Both the position numbers and the translations under genes were made by a program. Shown piece by piece: positions 1 through 9,413 of a stretch of DNA of 64,000 nt (its first letter is position 1; each line of letters begins with the position of its first letter). Source of the stretch: Parvularcula sp. IMCC14364 (GTDB lineage Bacteria; Pseudomonadota; Alphaproteobacteria; Caulobacterales; Parvularculaceae); assembly GCF_030758415.1 (NCBI RefSeq), contig NZ_CP132334.1, forward strand, positions 2,740,001 through 2,804,000, in the 5' to 3' direction. The notes under the pieces are model-generated. The model did not search any database. It saw only the letters and a program-made list of their open reading frames with translations, and was not told the DNA's origin.

Positions 1-20
1 GCCGTTATTCAACATTCCCC

Positions 21-716
21 TCACTGATAATTCTCCAGTATTTTCTCAGGCGGCACACCGCGATAATAGGACATCAGGCAATTCAGGTTTTTCCAGACGC
101 GTGGAAAATATCCATTCTGCTTGTACCGGGCCGCAGAAGTCGTCGCAACGGCACGCAGCTGTCGCAGTCTGCCCGCTTTCCTGATGCGCCGGACAATATC
201 CACATCCTCGAATAACGGCATCGCCCCATGCCCGCCAAGCGTGTCGTAAAATGCACGGGAGATCAGCAGGCCCTGATCGCCATAAGGCAGGGACAATACG
301 CGGCAGCGGCACCAGACACCCGCTTCCACAATCCGTGCCTGCCAGACATTCTCATCAAACCGGAAACTGAAATAGGCCGCCATATCGTGCGGCGCCGCCA
401 TCATGAAACTTGCAACTTCCTTCTCCCAACCTTCCTGCAACACCGTATCGGCATGCAGGAAAAGCAGCCAGTCATGCGCTTTTTGAAAAGCCCGCGCCGC
501 CTCAGCGCCGGCCGCAAGCTGCACGCCCCTGCCAGCCTCACCCGAAACAAACTCCGCCCCTGTTGCAGACGCAATCGCTTCCGTCTGATCCGTTGAACCA
601 CCATCTGTAATGATTACGCGTGAGATCATGCCCTGCAGCGTTGCACTCAGCAACGTCGGCAGAGAGCGTTCCAGCATTTCACCAGAGTTAAGCGTTGGCA
701 TGACAACAGTGATCAT
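21..716 (-). CDS. TIGR04283-type family 2 glycosyltransferase
   Basis: Family 2 (GT-A) glycosyltransferase, probably moving a sugar from a nucleotide donor to an unknown acceptor. The N-terminus reads ITVVMPTLNSGEML, followed by IITDGGSTDQT (the usual nucleotide-binding region), FLHADTVL (the DxD-like position, here HAD) and FEDVDIVRRIRKAG, where the acidic pair ED is typical of the catalytic region. This arrangement matches the rSAM/selenodomain-associated transferase 2 group. I chose the ATG at 716 because AAGG lies six bases upstream; an ATG at 728 and a longer start at 785 are possible but add residues the family lacks. It is divergent from the radical SAM gene at 892. The acceptor cannot be told from the sequence. 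Confidence 0.75.
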   Translation of the reverse strand: MITVVMPTLNSGEMLERSLPTLLSATLQGMISRVIITDGGSTDQTEAIASATGAEFVSGEAGRGVQLAAGAEAARAFQKAHDWLLFLHADTVLQEGWEKEVASFMMAAPHDMAAYFSFRFDENVWQARIVEAGVWCRCRVLSLPYGDQGLLISRAFYDTLGGHGAMPLFEDVDIVRRIRKAGRLRQLRAVATTSAARYKQNGYFPRVWKNLNCLMSYYRGVPPEKILENYQ

Positions 717-868
717 GAAGACCTTCATTCCCGAATTGCTAACCGTCTTGGCGGAAACCGGTTGCAACCACAACATCGCCGCCAATGACGCTTGTTCACC
801 AATGCGTGCGAGCCCCCACGCCGGCCTTGCTGCGCCACAGTACGAAAAATGACATAGATATTAACTTT

Positions 869-883
869 GTTCTTGTTTTGTTC
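869..883 (+). promoter_or_regulatory. LexA (SOS) box, GTTC-N7-GTTC
   Basis: GTTC at 869-872 and GTTC at 880-883 are separated by exactly seven bases. This direct repeat is the established LexA operator of alphaproteobacteria. It ends nine bases before the start codon of the radical SAM gene at 892, where bound LexA would block transcription. No other copy with this spacing was noticed near a gene start in the window. Confidence 0.7.
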
Positions 884-891
884 TATAGAAT

Positions 892-2013
892 ATGTATATT
901 ACTATCATGACCCGCGCCACGACCCTTTCCTTCCGTCCTGCCAAACTGCCTACCCGGGAAAAGGATCGTGGTGCGCGGTCTAACGATAGCGGGCGTTACG
1001 AAAGTGAGAAGCGCGAGGAAGTTGATGATGGCTGGCATGAAGATATGCCGGAACCGGTCAAGACCAGCGTGACACTTGAGACGCCGCGCAAGATCGTCAC
1101 ATTCAACAAGTCGCCTTATGTGGGCTTTGATCGCTCCATAAACCCTTATCGAGGCTGCGAGCATGGCTGCGTCTATTGTTTTGCGCGGCCCACCCACGCC
1201 TATATGGGCCTGTCGCCCGGTCTTGATTTTGAGACAAAGCTGTTTGCCAAGCCGGACGCGGCCAAGCTGCTGGAGTAGGAACTGTCCAACCCCAATTACA
1301 GGGTGCGTGCGATTGCGATTGGCACCAACACCGATGCCTATCAACCTATTGAGCGACAGTTTCTTGTCATGCGGCATATCCTGCAGACACTGTCGCTGTT
1401 CAATCATCCCGTGTCGGTTCTGACAAAATCAGACCTGATCATTCGTGATCTCGATATTCTGGGGCCTATGGGGCAGAAGAACCTGACCAGATGCATGATC
1501 TCGATTACGACCGAGGATCGCAAACTTGCGCGCGCCATGGAGCCACGTGCCTCTACGCCCGCACGGCGCTTTGAAGCCCTGCGCCGGCTGGTGGGGGAAG
1601 GGATTACCACCGGCATCATGACCGGCCCGATGATCCCTGGTTTGAATGATCCGGAAATGGAGACAATCATTGAAAAAGCGGCTGAAATTGGTGCCAGCTA
1701 CGCCACCTATACCATTTTGCGATTACCGTATGAAATCTCACAATTGTGGCAGGAATGGCTTGAGGCGTTTGCCCCGGACCGCGCCCGGCGCGTGATGCGG
1801 CACATCCGCGACATGAATGGGGGACGAGACTATGATCCACACTGGGCGCGCGGGGCTGAAGTCAAAGGCACCTATGCCAAGCTGATGATGCAGCGCTTTC
1901 GCAAGGTGACCGAGCGCCTGGACCTGAACACAGGTCGCGACCGCCTGCCGCTGGATACCCGTCAGTTCCGTGTACCCTCAAAAATTTCCGGGCAGGAAGA
2001 CCTGTTCGGATGA
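892..2013 (+). pseudogene. PA0069-family radical SAM protein (SplB-like), interrupted by in-frame TAG
   Basis: One reading frame from the ATG at 892 to the TGA at 2011-2013 encodes a radical SAM protein of the PA0069/SplB-like group (about 373 residues), but a TAG at 1276-1278 splits it into 128 codons and the rest. The first part carries NPYRGCEHGCVYCFARPTH with the CxxxCxxC [4Fe-4S] motif; the second continues the same family without a gap (AIGTNTDAYQPIER, TKSDLIIRDLDIL, TGPMIPGLND). Homologues usually have Lys or Arg at the stop, so one base change explains it. The downstream part has an internal ATG at 1303 but lacks the cluster motif, so it could not work alone. An SOS box sits directly upstream. 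Sequencing error or UAG readthrough remain possible; other genes here end normally in TAG. Confidence 0.8.
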
Positions 2014-2054
2014 TTTACCCGGCTGCAACCGGGGTGTACCAGCCCCATATATTC

Positions 2055-2846
2055 TCAGGACGGTGTGTCGGCGTTTTCAGCCTGGCTCTCAAACCAGCGC
2101 CGCGTTGCATCATCAACCGGAAAGATCAGCTCAATGCTGAAATCACTGAGCGTGATGTCCTGCACCGTACCAAACTGTGCAATGGTGGAAAACAGGGTCA
2201 GTTGCATGTCACCAATGCGCAGAACCATCGGGATAACAGGCGCATAAAGATCAACCGCCGACAGATCTTCCCCTTCAAAGCGGGAATGACCGGCAAGGTC
2301 GGCAATCATTTTCTGCAATCGTGGATTACCACCACAATGCAGGTTTTCGGTTTTCAGACGCGCCAGGGTGAGGGATGCCAGTTCCGGCCAGTTAACAATG
2401 ATGGAATTTTCCGGGTCATCAACGATCAGCATCTCGACCATATTGTTGACGCCCGTGAGGCCGGCTGCAGCAAACATCTGCATCGCCGCCATATTGGCGT
2501 TGATAAGGTCCCAATGCCGGTCAACCACAACCCCCGGATAGGGCATGTGGCTCTGCAACATCGTGTTAATTGCCGCATGAACCGGGGCGAGCGCTTCATG
2601 GTCCTGCGGCAGGTCAGGAAAAACAGGCGCATAGCCCGCCGCCAGCAACGCATTGTTTACCGCAGCGCGGGGCATCTGCAACGCTTCCGCCAACTTCAGA
2701 ATCATACCCCGACTGGGTCTGGAACGACCCGATTCCAGAAAACTGACATGTCGGGAGGACGTGTCAGCCTCAAGACTGAGGTCAAGCTGACTGATGCGCC
2801 TGATGCCACGCCATTCCTTCAGAATATCACCGAATTGCAATGTCAT
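2055..2846 (-). CDS. XRE-family transcriptional regulator with MmyB-like ligand domain
   Basis: A 263-residue regulator. Residues about 5-65 form a helix-turn-helix of the XRE type (QLDLSLEADTSSRHVSFLES, then GRSRPSRGMILKLAEAL). The rest matches the MmyB-like PAS-related domain that often binds fatty acids: PGVVVDRHWDLINANMAA, then a region with NWPELA and HCGGNPRLQKM. It is downstream of the VOC gene at 2996-3364 on the same strand but has its own promoter region, with two identical dyads (TACCT-N3-AGGTA) flanking a TATAAA, so negative autoregulation is likely. Its targets outside this promoter are unknown. Confidence 0.85.
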   Translation of the reverse strand: MTLQFGDILKEWRGIRRISQLDLSLEADTSSRHVSFLESGRSRPSRGMILKLAEALQMPRAAVNNALLAAGYAPVFPDLPQDHEALAPVHAAINTMLQSHMPYPGVVVDRHWDLINANMAAMQMFAAAGLTGVNNMVEMLIVDDPENSIIVNWPELASLTLARLKTENLHCGGNPRLQKMIADLAGHSRFEGEDLSAVDLYAPVIPMVLRIGDMQLTLFSTIAQFGTVQDITLSDFSIELIFPVDDATRRWFESQAENADTPS

Positions 2847-2855
2847 GAAAATACC

Positions 2856-2868
2856 TACCTCTCAGGTA
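2856..2868. promoter_or_regulatory. Operator 1 of the XRE regulator, TACCT-CTC-AGGTA
   Basis: A perfect 5+5 inverted repeat with a three-base centre lies ten bases upstream of the XRE start codon (2846). It sits just downstream of TATAAA (minus strand, 2877-2872), the likely -10 element, so a bound regulator would cover the transcription start. The second copy is at 2902-2914, 46 bases away centre to centre. Confidence 0.6.
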
Positions 2869-2901
2869 ATCTTTATAGTCCGGAAAGCGCGCCTATGCAC
2901 T

Positions 2902-2914
2902 TACCTGCGAGGTA
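2902..2914. promoter_or_regulatory. Operator 2 of the XRE regulator, TACCT-GCG-AGGTA
   Basis: This copy has the same arms as the first operator and a different three-base centre. Extended by one base each side it is a 15-base palindrome (TTACCT-GCG-AGGTAA). It lies upstream of the likely -10 element, about where RNA polymerase would touch the -35 region. Two identical half-site pairs around one promoter point to cooperative autorepression. Confidence 0.6.
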
Positions 2915-2995
2915 ACTGATCACCCGCCTCACCTTTTGCCGGATTTTTGTCGCGACGCCGGACTTCATTCGCAAGACAGTGCCACTCATGGTGCA

Positions 2996-3364
2996 TCATC
3001 TGTCCACATAGAAGAAAAAAGCTGTACCACAAGGCGCATAAAACCCGAATTCTACTGTCCCCCAGGGCTTCTCATCAAGCCGGGCAGAAATGATTTCAAG
3101 CGGCAGCCATTCCTCATACAGTACTTTCAGACAGTCCAGATCTTCCATCTGTACGCGCACGGATATTGCCTTGTTACTGCCCCGTTGCTCAGGTGTGAAA
3201 GTCTGCAGATGGAACTCGATATTTTCCCGAGCAACCCCTGCATAATCGGATAGTTCTGCACTGTCCCTGTCAAAAAAAGTGACCTGAAACCCGAGCCGCT
3301 GCCAAAAACGGATACTCTCGGCCATGTCGATCACGGCGAGAACAGGATTGACTGTCTTGAACAT
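2996..3364 (-). CDS. VOC (glyoxalase/bleomycin-resistance-like) family protein
   Basis: A protein of about 122 residues with the vicinal oxygen chelate fold: MFKTVNPVLAVIDMAESIRFW followed by RLGFQVTFFDRDSAELSDYAG in the first beta-alpha-beta-beta module, then VQMEDLDCLKVLYEEW and GTVEFGFYAPCGTAFFFY in the second. The final acidic metal ligand usual in glyoxalase I (E in xFxDPxGN) is not clear here, and the pattern is closer to bleomycin-resistance-type binding proteins. I use the ATG at 3364; a TTG at 3376 adds four residues. It is divergent from rnhB. Substrate unknown. Confidence 0.7.
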   Translation of the reverse strand: MFKTVNPVLAVIDMAESIRFWQRLGFQVTFFDRDSAELSDYAGVARENIEFHLQTFTPEQRGSNKAISVRVQMEDLDCLKVLYEEWLPLEIISARLDEKPWGTVEFGFYAPCGTAFFFYVDR

Positions 3365-3468
3365 GGCATCTTTCAACTGCTGGTTTCAGCAGGCTAGGGA
3401 TAACGACACCAGAGCGCAAGACAGGCAGATGTTTGCCTTTGCCTCAGAATCGAGCGCTCTATATGCTG

Positions 3469-3484
3469 TTAATACTTTTTTAAC
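3469..3484 (+). promoter_or_regulatory. CtrA-type box TTAA-N7-TTAAC upstream of rnhB
   Basis: TTAA at 3469-3472, seven bases, then TTAAC at 3480-3484 match the full CtrA consensus. It lies 14 bases before the rnhB start at 3499 and at the head of the rnhB-to-ccrM region. In Caulobacter, CtrA drives ccrM late in the cell cycle. The region is AT-rich, so a chance match is possible. Confidence 0.45.
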
Positions 3485-3498
3485 TTTTAAGGTCTGGC

Positions 3499-4122
3499 GT
3501 GACAGTACTCTTGCCAACATTCGAGATTGAAGATTCGCTGCCAGGCCTTGTCGCCGGCATAGACGAGGCCGGACGCGGCCCATGGGCAGGACCTGTGGTG
3601 GCAGCGGCTGTCATTCTCAACCCGAATTGCACACCGGCCGGCCTGAAAGATTCAAAAAAACTCAGCCCAAAACGGCGTGCAGATCTTGCCAATGCGCTGT
3701 GGAAAACCGCCCGCATTGGCGTCGGCATTGCTTCTGTCGAAGAAATTGACGACCTCAATGTTCTGCAGGCAACCATGCTGGCCATGTCCCGCGCTGCCGC
3801 ACATTTGCCCGTCGCCCCGGCAACCTGCATTGTGGACGGCACCGTAAAACCCAAACTGCCCTGCCCGGCCTATATGGTTGTCAAGGGTGATGCGAAATCA
3901 AAATCCATCGCGGCAGCGTCAATCATTGCCAAAGTGACGCGCGACCGGATGATGCTGGAGTTATCCCGCGAGTTCCCTGGTTATGGTTGGGACAGCAATA
4001 AAGGGTATGGTGCAAAAGCGCATCGTGAAGGCCTCGACAGTCTGGGCGTCACGCCCCATCACCGGCGCTCATTTGCCCCGGTCCGCAACCGGCTTGGCGC
4101 CAGTGACGCAGCGCTCTGTTAG
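3499..4122 (+). CDS. rnhB: Ribonuclease HII
   Basis: RNase HII cleaves the RNA strand of RNA-DNA hybrids and starts removal of misincorporated ribonucleotides. The 207-residue length is normal. The signature GIDEAGRGPWAGPV (residues about 20-33) holds the first acidic pair D-E, CIVDG (about 112-116) the next Asp, and SIIAKVTRDRMM the conserved Lys-Arg region; YGWDSNKGYGAKAHR and HRRSF complete the family pattern. The start is GTG. The divergent VOC gene is upstream; the next gene begins 98 bases downstream. RNase HII genes next to ccrM are common in Caulobacter-like bacteria, so this supports the lineage call. Confidence 0.95.
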   Translation: MTVLLPTFEIEDSLPGLVAGIDEAGRGPWAGPVVAAAVILNPNCTPAGLKDSKKLSPKRRADLANALWKTARIGVGIASVEEIDDLNVLQATMLAMSRAAAHLPVAPATCIVDGTVKPKLPCPAYMVVKGDAKSKSIAAASIIAKVTRDRMMLELSREFPGYGWDSNKGYGAKAHREGLDSLGVTPHHRRSFAPVRNRLGASDAALC

Positions 4123-4220
4123 GCTAGGCTGATCAGACGGGTCGCATGACCGGGAATTAACTGTCAGTAACGCATCTCTTTTCCTAGCGTTCTCAAAATA
4201 ACTGCAATCAAGGTTATCCC

Positions 4221-4904
4221 ATGCGCGCCCTGTTTTATTCCGCCATTCTGCTCGTCGGCTTCTGCCTGACCATCCCTCTCAAAGCGGCAGAGCTGCCCGC
4301 TTCGCTTGACGCAGCCATTGCAGATGCAGAAGCCTATAGCGACTTTCAGCCGTCTTTTTCCATGCGTGCATCAAGCCCGGGTGAAAGCGCTCTGGTCTAT
4401 CGATATAATGCCGACACCGGGACATGGACGCTGCTCGAAGGAGATATCAGTGAACTGGATTCAGAGACGCTCACCGGCATCACAGAATTACAGAACGAAA
4501 TCAGCAAGCCGGGTGAACTGACCTACGCAGACGCCCGTGATAAATTGAGCGTGAGCGCCGTTTTAGAGCAAACTGACACCGCAGAGATTTACGCCATAAA
4601 CATCGCCGATGAAGATGGCGAGATGCCCAGAGCCATGAAGGATGCCCTTGAGATGACCCTTCATCTGGACACCGATCAGGGACATATCAGCCTTATCTTA
4701 ATGCGCGCACGCGCACCGTTCAAACCTGCCATGGTCGCAAAAGTTGAGACACTGATCGTTGAACAACGCTTTGCGAAGTTTCCCGACATGCCAGTACCCC
4801 TGCTGCAAAGCTATTATAATAAAGCAAGCGGAGAGGCGATGTTCCAGAAATTCGACGAGGAATTTACGATTGAGTTTTTCGATTACGCCCTGTCTGCTGA
4901 GTAA
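4221..4904 (+). CDS. Secreted protein of unknown function
   Basis: A 227-residue protein that I do not recognise. The N-terminus has a basic start, a hydrophobic core (LFYSAILLVGFCLTIPL) and a likely signal peptidase site after KAA (AEL follows), so it should be periplasmic. The mature part is acidic, with no cysteine and no repeated motif. The region VYRYNADTGTWTLLEGD and later EMTLHLDTDQGHISLI suggest beta strands. AAGG lies ahead of the ATG. It sits alone between rnhB and ccrM, with about 98 bases upstream and 150 downstream, and may be transcribed from the rnhB promoter. No function is claimed. Confidence 0.65.
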   Translation: MRALFYSAILLVGFCLTIPLKAAELPASLDAAIADAEAYSDFQPSFSMRASSPGESALVYRYNADTGTWTLLEGDISELDSETLTGITELQNEISKPGELTYADARDKLSVSAVLEQTDTAEIYAINIADEDGEMPRAMKDALEMTLHLDTDQGHISLILMRARAPFKPAMVAKVETLIVEQRFAKFPDMPVPLLQSYYNKASGEAMFQKFDEEFTIEFFDYALSAE

Positions 4905-4942
4905 CCTGTTTCATTTTGATTCAACAACACGCCCGCAAACCG

Positions 4943-5015
4943 TTAATATTGGTTAACGCACGGAATAATTACGATATTAACCAATAAATTCTTGACGGCA
5001 GAATCCCGGCGACTC
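4943..5015 (+). promoter_or_regulatory. ccrM upstream region: TTAA pair, -35-like TTGACG and two GANTC sites
   Basis: TTAA at 4943-4946 and TTAAC at 4953-4957 are spaced by six bases, a near match to a CtrA box; TTAACC follows at 4977-4982. TTGACG at 4992-4997 looks like a -35 element. GAATC (5001-5005) and GACTC (5011-5015) are two CcrM targets ten bases apart, and GATTC lies at 4918-4922. In Caulobacter the ccrM promoter is CtrA-activated and sensitive to GANTC methylation. A clear -10 was not found (TATGCT at 5019-5024 is too far from TTGACG). Confidence 0.45.
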
Positions 5016-5030
5016 ACTATGCTGATCTGA

Positions 5031-6230
<1,200 letters not shown>

Positions 6231-6261
6231 AGCCGGGCACAAGGCCGGATAGGCTCTCCCC

Positions 6262-7785
6262 ATGAGTTGGGAAAAAGAACTTGAAGAACTGCAGGCCCGC
6301 GCCAAGCTGGCCGAGCAGATGGGTGGTGATGAAAAAGTCACCCGCCAGCACGAGCGCGGCAAACTGGATGCACGACAACGGTTGGCTCACCTGCTTGACA
6401 GAGACAGCTTTCGCGAAATTGGCAAAATTGCCGGGCGTGGCACCTATGATGAGAACGGTGACCTGACAGGCTTTGCAGCGTCCAACTTTATCTTTGGTCG
6501 GGGACTGATCAATCAAAAACCAGTTGTCGCCAGTGCAGATGACTTCACCGTCCGGGGCGGTGCTGCAGACGCAGCCGTACACAGAAAATTCGTTCAGGCT
6601 GAACAGATGGCCTATGAGTTGCGCCTGCCATTAATCAGGATGATTGATGGCACCGGCGGGGGTGGTTCAGTGAAGATGCTCGAGGATATGGGTTTCACCT
6701 ATGTGCCCTATGTGCCGGGCTGGGAACATGTCATCAAAAACCTGGAAACGGTGCCTGTTGTTTCCCTCGCACTTGGGCCCACAGCCGGTCTTGGTGCAGC
6801 GCGGGTTGTAGCCAGCCACTATTCGATCATGGTGCGTGGCCTGTCACAGCTTTTCTCCGCGGGACCTGCAGTGGCCGCATTTCTTGGTGAAGAATTGACC
6901 AAGGAAGAATTGGGCGGCTCGCAGATCCACGCCCGCAATGGTGTTGTGGACGAGGAAGCGGAAAGCGAGGCAGAGGCTTTTGCACTGTGCCAGCGTTTCC
7001 TGTCTTACCTTCCTGCCTCTCGCCATGAACGCGCAACGCGGCATCAGATTGATGACCCCACGACACGTAAAGACGAAAGCCTGATCAGCGCTGTCCCCCG
7101 AGACCCTCGGCAGGCTTATAATATGCGGCGTATTCTGAGCAGTATTTTTGACAAGGACAGCGTATTTGAAATGGGCCGGCGTTGGGGCCGCGCAAGCATT
7201 ACAGCTTTTGCCCGGCTGGACGGCTGGCCTGTCGCCGTCCTTGCCAATGACCCGACTTATCTTGGCGGCTCATGGACCGCCAAGACTTCAGAGAAAGTAG
7301 AACGCTTTGTCAAACTGGCTGAGCTGTTCCGGCTACCGGTCGTCAATCTGGTCGACAATCCCGGCTTCATGATCGGCCTCGAGGCGGAACAGAACGCATT
7401 GATCCGGTATGGCGTACAGGCCATGAATGCGATTTACAAAACGACCATTCCCTGGGCGACCGTCATTACCCGGAAAGCTTATGGCATTGCCGGTTCTGCC
7501 ATGTCAGACCATACACGATTCCAGTACCGGTTTGCCTGGCCATCGGGTGACTGGGGTTCCCTGCCCCTCGATGGCGGCATTGAAGTTGCCTACAAGTCAG
7601 AGTTGGAAAAAGCGGATGACCCGGCAGTCGCGCTAAACACTATACGCGACAGACTAAACAAAGTGCGCTCACCCTTCCGTTCCGCTGAGCACTATTCCAT
7701 TGAAGACATTATTGATCCGCGCGATACTCGCCCGCTATTGTGTGAATTTGCTCATCACGCCCAGCGGATGCTTGACAGCAAGTAA
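6262..7785 (+). CDS. Acyl-CoA carboxylase, biotin-dependent carboxyltransferase (beta) subunit
   Basis: The carboxyltransferase half of an acetyl/propionyl-CoA-type carboxylase: it moves CO2 from carboxybiotin to an acyl-CoA. The 507 residues match the PccB/AccD5 size. Two crotonase-like halves are visible: the N-terminal RQHERGKLDARQRLAHLLD and DDFTVRGGA region with an oxyanion GGGG stretch, and the C-terminal VVNLVDNPGFMIG followed by RKAYGIAGSAM. It starts 31 bases after ccrM on the same strand and could be co-transcribed. The partner biotin carboxylase/carrier subunit is not in the window, so the substrate cannot be fixed. Confidence 0.85.
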   Translation: MSWEKELEELQARAKLAEQMGGDEKVTRQHERGKLDARQRLAHLLDRDSFREIGKIAGRGTYDENGDLTGFAASNFIFGRGLINQKPVVASADDFTVRGGAADAAVHRKFVQAEQMAYELRLPLIRMIDGTGGGGSVKMLEDMGFTYVPYVPGWEHVIKNLETVPVVSLALGPTAGLGAARVVASHYSIMVRGLSQLFSAGPAVAAFLGEELTKEELGGSQIHARNGVVDEEAESEAEAFALCQRFLSYLPASRHERATRHQIDDPTTRKDESLISAVPRDPRQAYNMRRILSSIFDKDSVFEMGRRWGRASITAFARLDGWPVAVLANDPTYLGGSWTAKTSEKVERFVKLAELFRLPVVNLVDNPGFMIGLEAEQNALIRYGVQAMNAIYKTTIPWATVITRKAYGIAGSAMSDHTRFQYRFAWPSGDWGSLPLDGGIEVAYKSELEKADDPAVALNTIRDRLNKVRSPFRSAEHYSIEDIIDPRDTRPLLCEFAHHAQRMLDSK

Positions 7786-7840
7786 ACAAGCTATTGCGTC
7801 AAATCCAGGCCTATAGAATGGTCATTCACAAGTTTTTTCA

Positions 7841-7870
7841 TTGACACAGCTTGTTTATTTTTTCTGTATT
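7841..7870 (+). promoter_or_regulatory. Sigma-70-type promoter for the VOC gene at 7909
   Basis: TTGACA at 7841-7846 is a perfect -35 element; TGTATT at 7865-7870 (18-base spacer) is the best -10, with TATTAT two bases further as an alternative. It lies about 40 bases before the start codon, and AAGGA at 7899-7903 would serve as ribosome binding site. Confidence 0.45.
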
Positions 7871-7908
7871 ATCGATAATTCCGGCCAATTGATACAAGGA
7901 AGGTTTGC

Positions 7909-8331
7909 ATGAACCACGCACTATATCTTTTTTTCGATGGTGACTGTGAGGCAGCTATTCCTCACTACATTGAAACCCTGGGCGGCGAGATTGCCTTTAC
8001 CATGCGCAACAGTGATGCGCCTGATCCTTCGCAACGCATGCCGGGTGGTGATGACCTTATCATGCACCTGACAGCACAGGTTGGTGGCATGACAATCATG
8101 GCGTCAGACTCACCACCAGATATGTACAGCAAACCACAAGGCTTCCGGGTACAGATTGAACCCCGGTCGCTGGAAGATTTCGACCGCATTTTTGCCACTC
8201 TCTCAAAAGATGCACTGGAAATACAGATGCCCCCTGAAGAATCCTTCTGGGCGGAAAGGTTCGCCATGTTCACAGATCGGTTCGGCACCCCGTGGATGCT
8301 GAATTATGAAGGCAACAAGAGTCAGCGTTGA
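7909..8331 (+). CDS. PhnB-like VOC family protein
   Basis: A 140-residue protein of the PhnB/3-demethylubiquinone-type VOC group: ALYLFFDGDCEAAIPHY opens the first module and the C-terminus ends with ESFWAERFAMFTDRFGTPWMLNY, the family signature WxxxxxxxxDxxGxxWxLN. Metal ligands of classical glyoxalases are not conserved in this group. It follows its own promoter (TTGACA at 7841) and is followed by the broken sulfotransferase gene. Substrate unknown. Confidence 0.8.
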   Translation: MNHALYLFFDGDCEAAIPHYIETLGGEIAFTMRNSDAPDPSQRMPGGDDLIMHLTAQVGGMTIMASDSPPDMYSKPQGFRVQIEPRSLEDFDRIFATLSKDALEIQMPPEESFWAERFAMFTDRFGTPWMLNYEGNKSQR

Positions 8332-8415
8332 ACCAGCCTTCGATAACTGAGTTTTACACTGCTACTGGATAAGAATATTGCAACCGCTGTTAAAAATCAC
8401 TTTAGTGCATCTGCG

Positions 8416-9392
8416 ATGCGTAAAAATCTTTATCTGCATGTCGGCACCCCGAAAACCGGCACCTCGACCATCCAGTGGTTCCTCTATCGTAACCGCGAAG
8501 TGCTGGCGAAGCATGGCATCCTTTACCCCGCCCTATCGGACAAGACGCCCGGGCATCATTATATCGCCAATAATTATCGCACGCACCCTCTCGCATGGGT
8601 AGAGCCGATTCCGCGCGGCAAGGTCATGCGCAAGATCGGGCGGGCAATGGATGAAGCACCTGACTTGCACAGTCTCTGTCTTTCGTCTGAAGCCTTCTGG
8701 GGCTGTCGGAAGAAACTTCGCAAGTTCAGAGAGGATTTCTCCGATTACGACATCAGAGTGATCGTCCTGTTGCGACGGCAAGATGATTTCATGAATGCAC
8801 TTTATCGGCAGGATGTTAAAGCAGGCGGGTCTACAGGTGCGGCGGATGCTTATATACGGGCGCGATTGAAGCGACTGGACTATCTCGACAAACTGACATT
8901 GATGGCAGAAATTTTTGGCCGCGAAAATATTACTGTCATTCCCTTTGAACCGAGCACCTGGCAAAACGGCCTTGAAGATATGTTGCTCAACATAATGAGC
9001 ATTAAAGACAGTTCAGATTTCAGGATTTTGCGGCAGAAAAATATCTCTCTTTGCAATATCGCAATCCGCTATGCCCTTGATATCTTGCCTGGTGAGAAGT
9101 TACCAAAACAGAATTCTCGACCATTATGCGGGCTCTGGAGATATATTCACAGGGCGTCTACGCAAAGCTGGGCAAGGATCATATTATGTCTCCGACAGAG
9201 AGGCACGCGTTCATCGATACATACAATGAGCATAATACCGAAATAGCGTCACAGTATTTACGTGACGACAGACCAGACCTGTTTCAGGTTCCATACAAGC
9301 CGCACACGAACCTTCGACCGCTCAACCAGTCATTATCCGGAAAAGAATTACGCGAAATTGATAAAGCTATAAAAACCCATATTAAAGGTTAG
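8416..9392 (+). pseudogene. Sulfotransferase-like protein, frameshifted near its C-terminus
   Basis: From the ATG at 8416 the product begins MRKNLYLHVGTPKTGTSTIQ, a PAPS 5'-phosphosulfate-binding loop (GTPKTGTST), with VIVLLRRQDDFMNALYRQ as the 3'-phosphate-binding region near residue 120. The first frame runs on to 9246 but from about 9110 its sequence becomes rich in R, S and W and unlike the family. The expected C-terminus (LSPEQR-like MSPTERHAFIDTYNEHN, then a YLRDDRPDLF tail) is in the -1 frame, open from 9096 and ending at 9392. The shift must lie in 9096-9126; the AAAA run at 9104-9107 is the likeliest place for a lost base. Either decay, sequencing error or, less likely, frameshifting. 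Confidence 0.7.
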
Positions 9393-9413
9393 AAGCTTCC
9401 TCGGACACCCCGG

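Noticed and set aside
1163-1423. Frames across the TAG of the radical SAM gene
   Set aside because: They lie in other frames without family sequence; the true continuation is in frame with 892.
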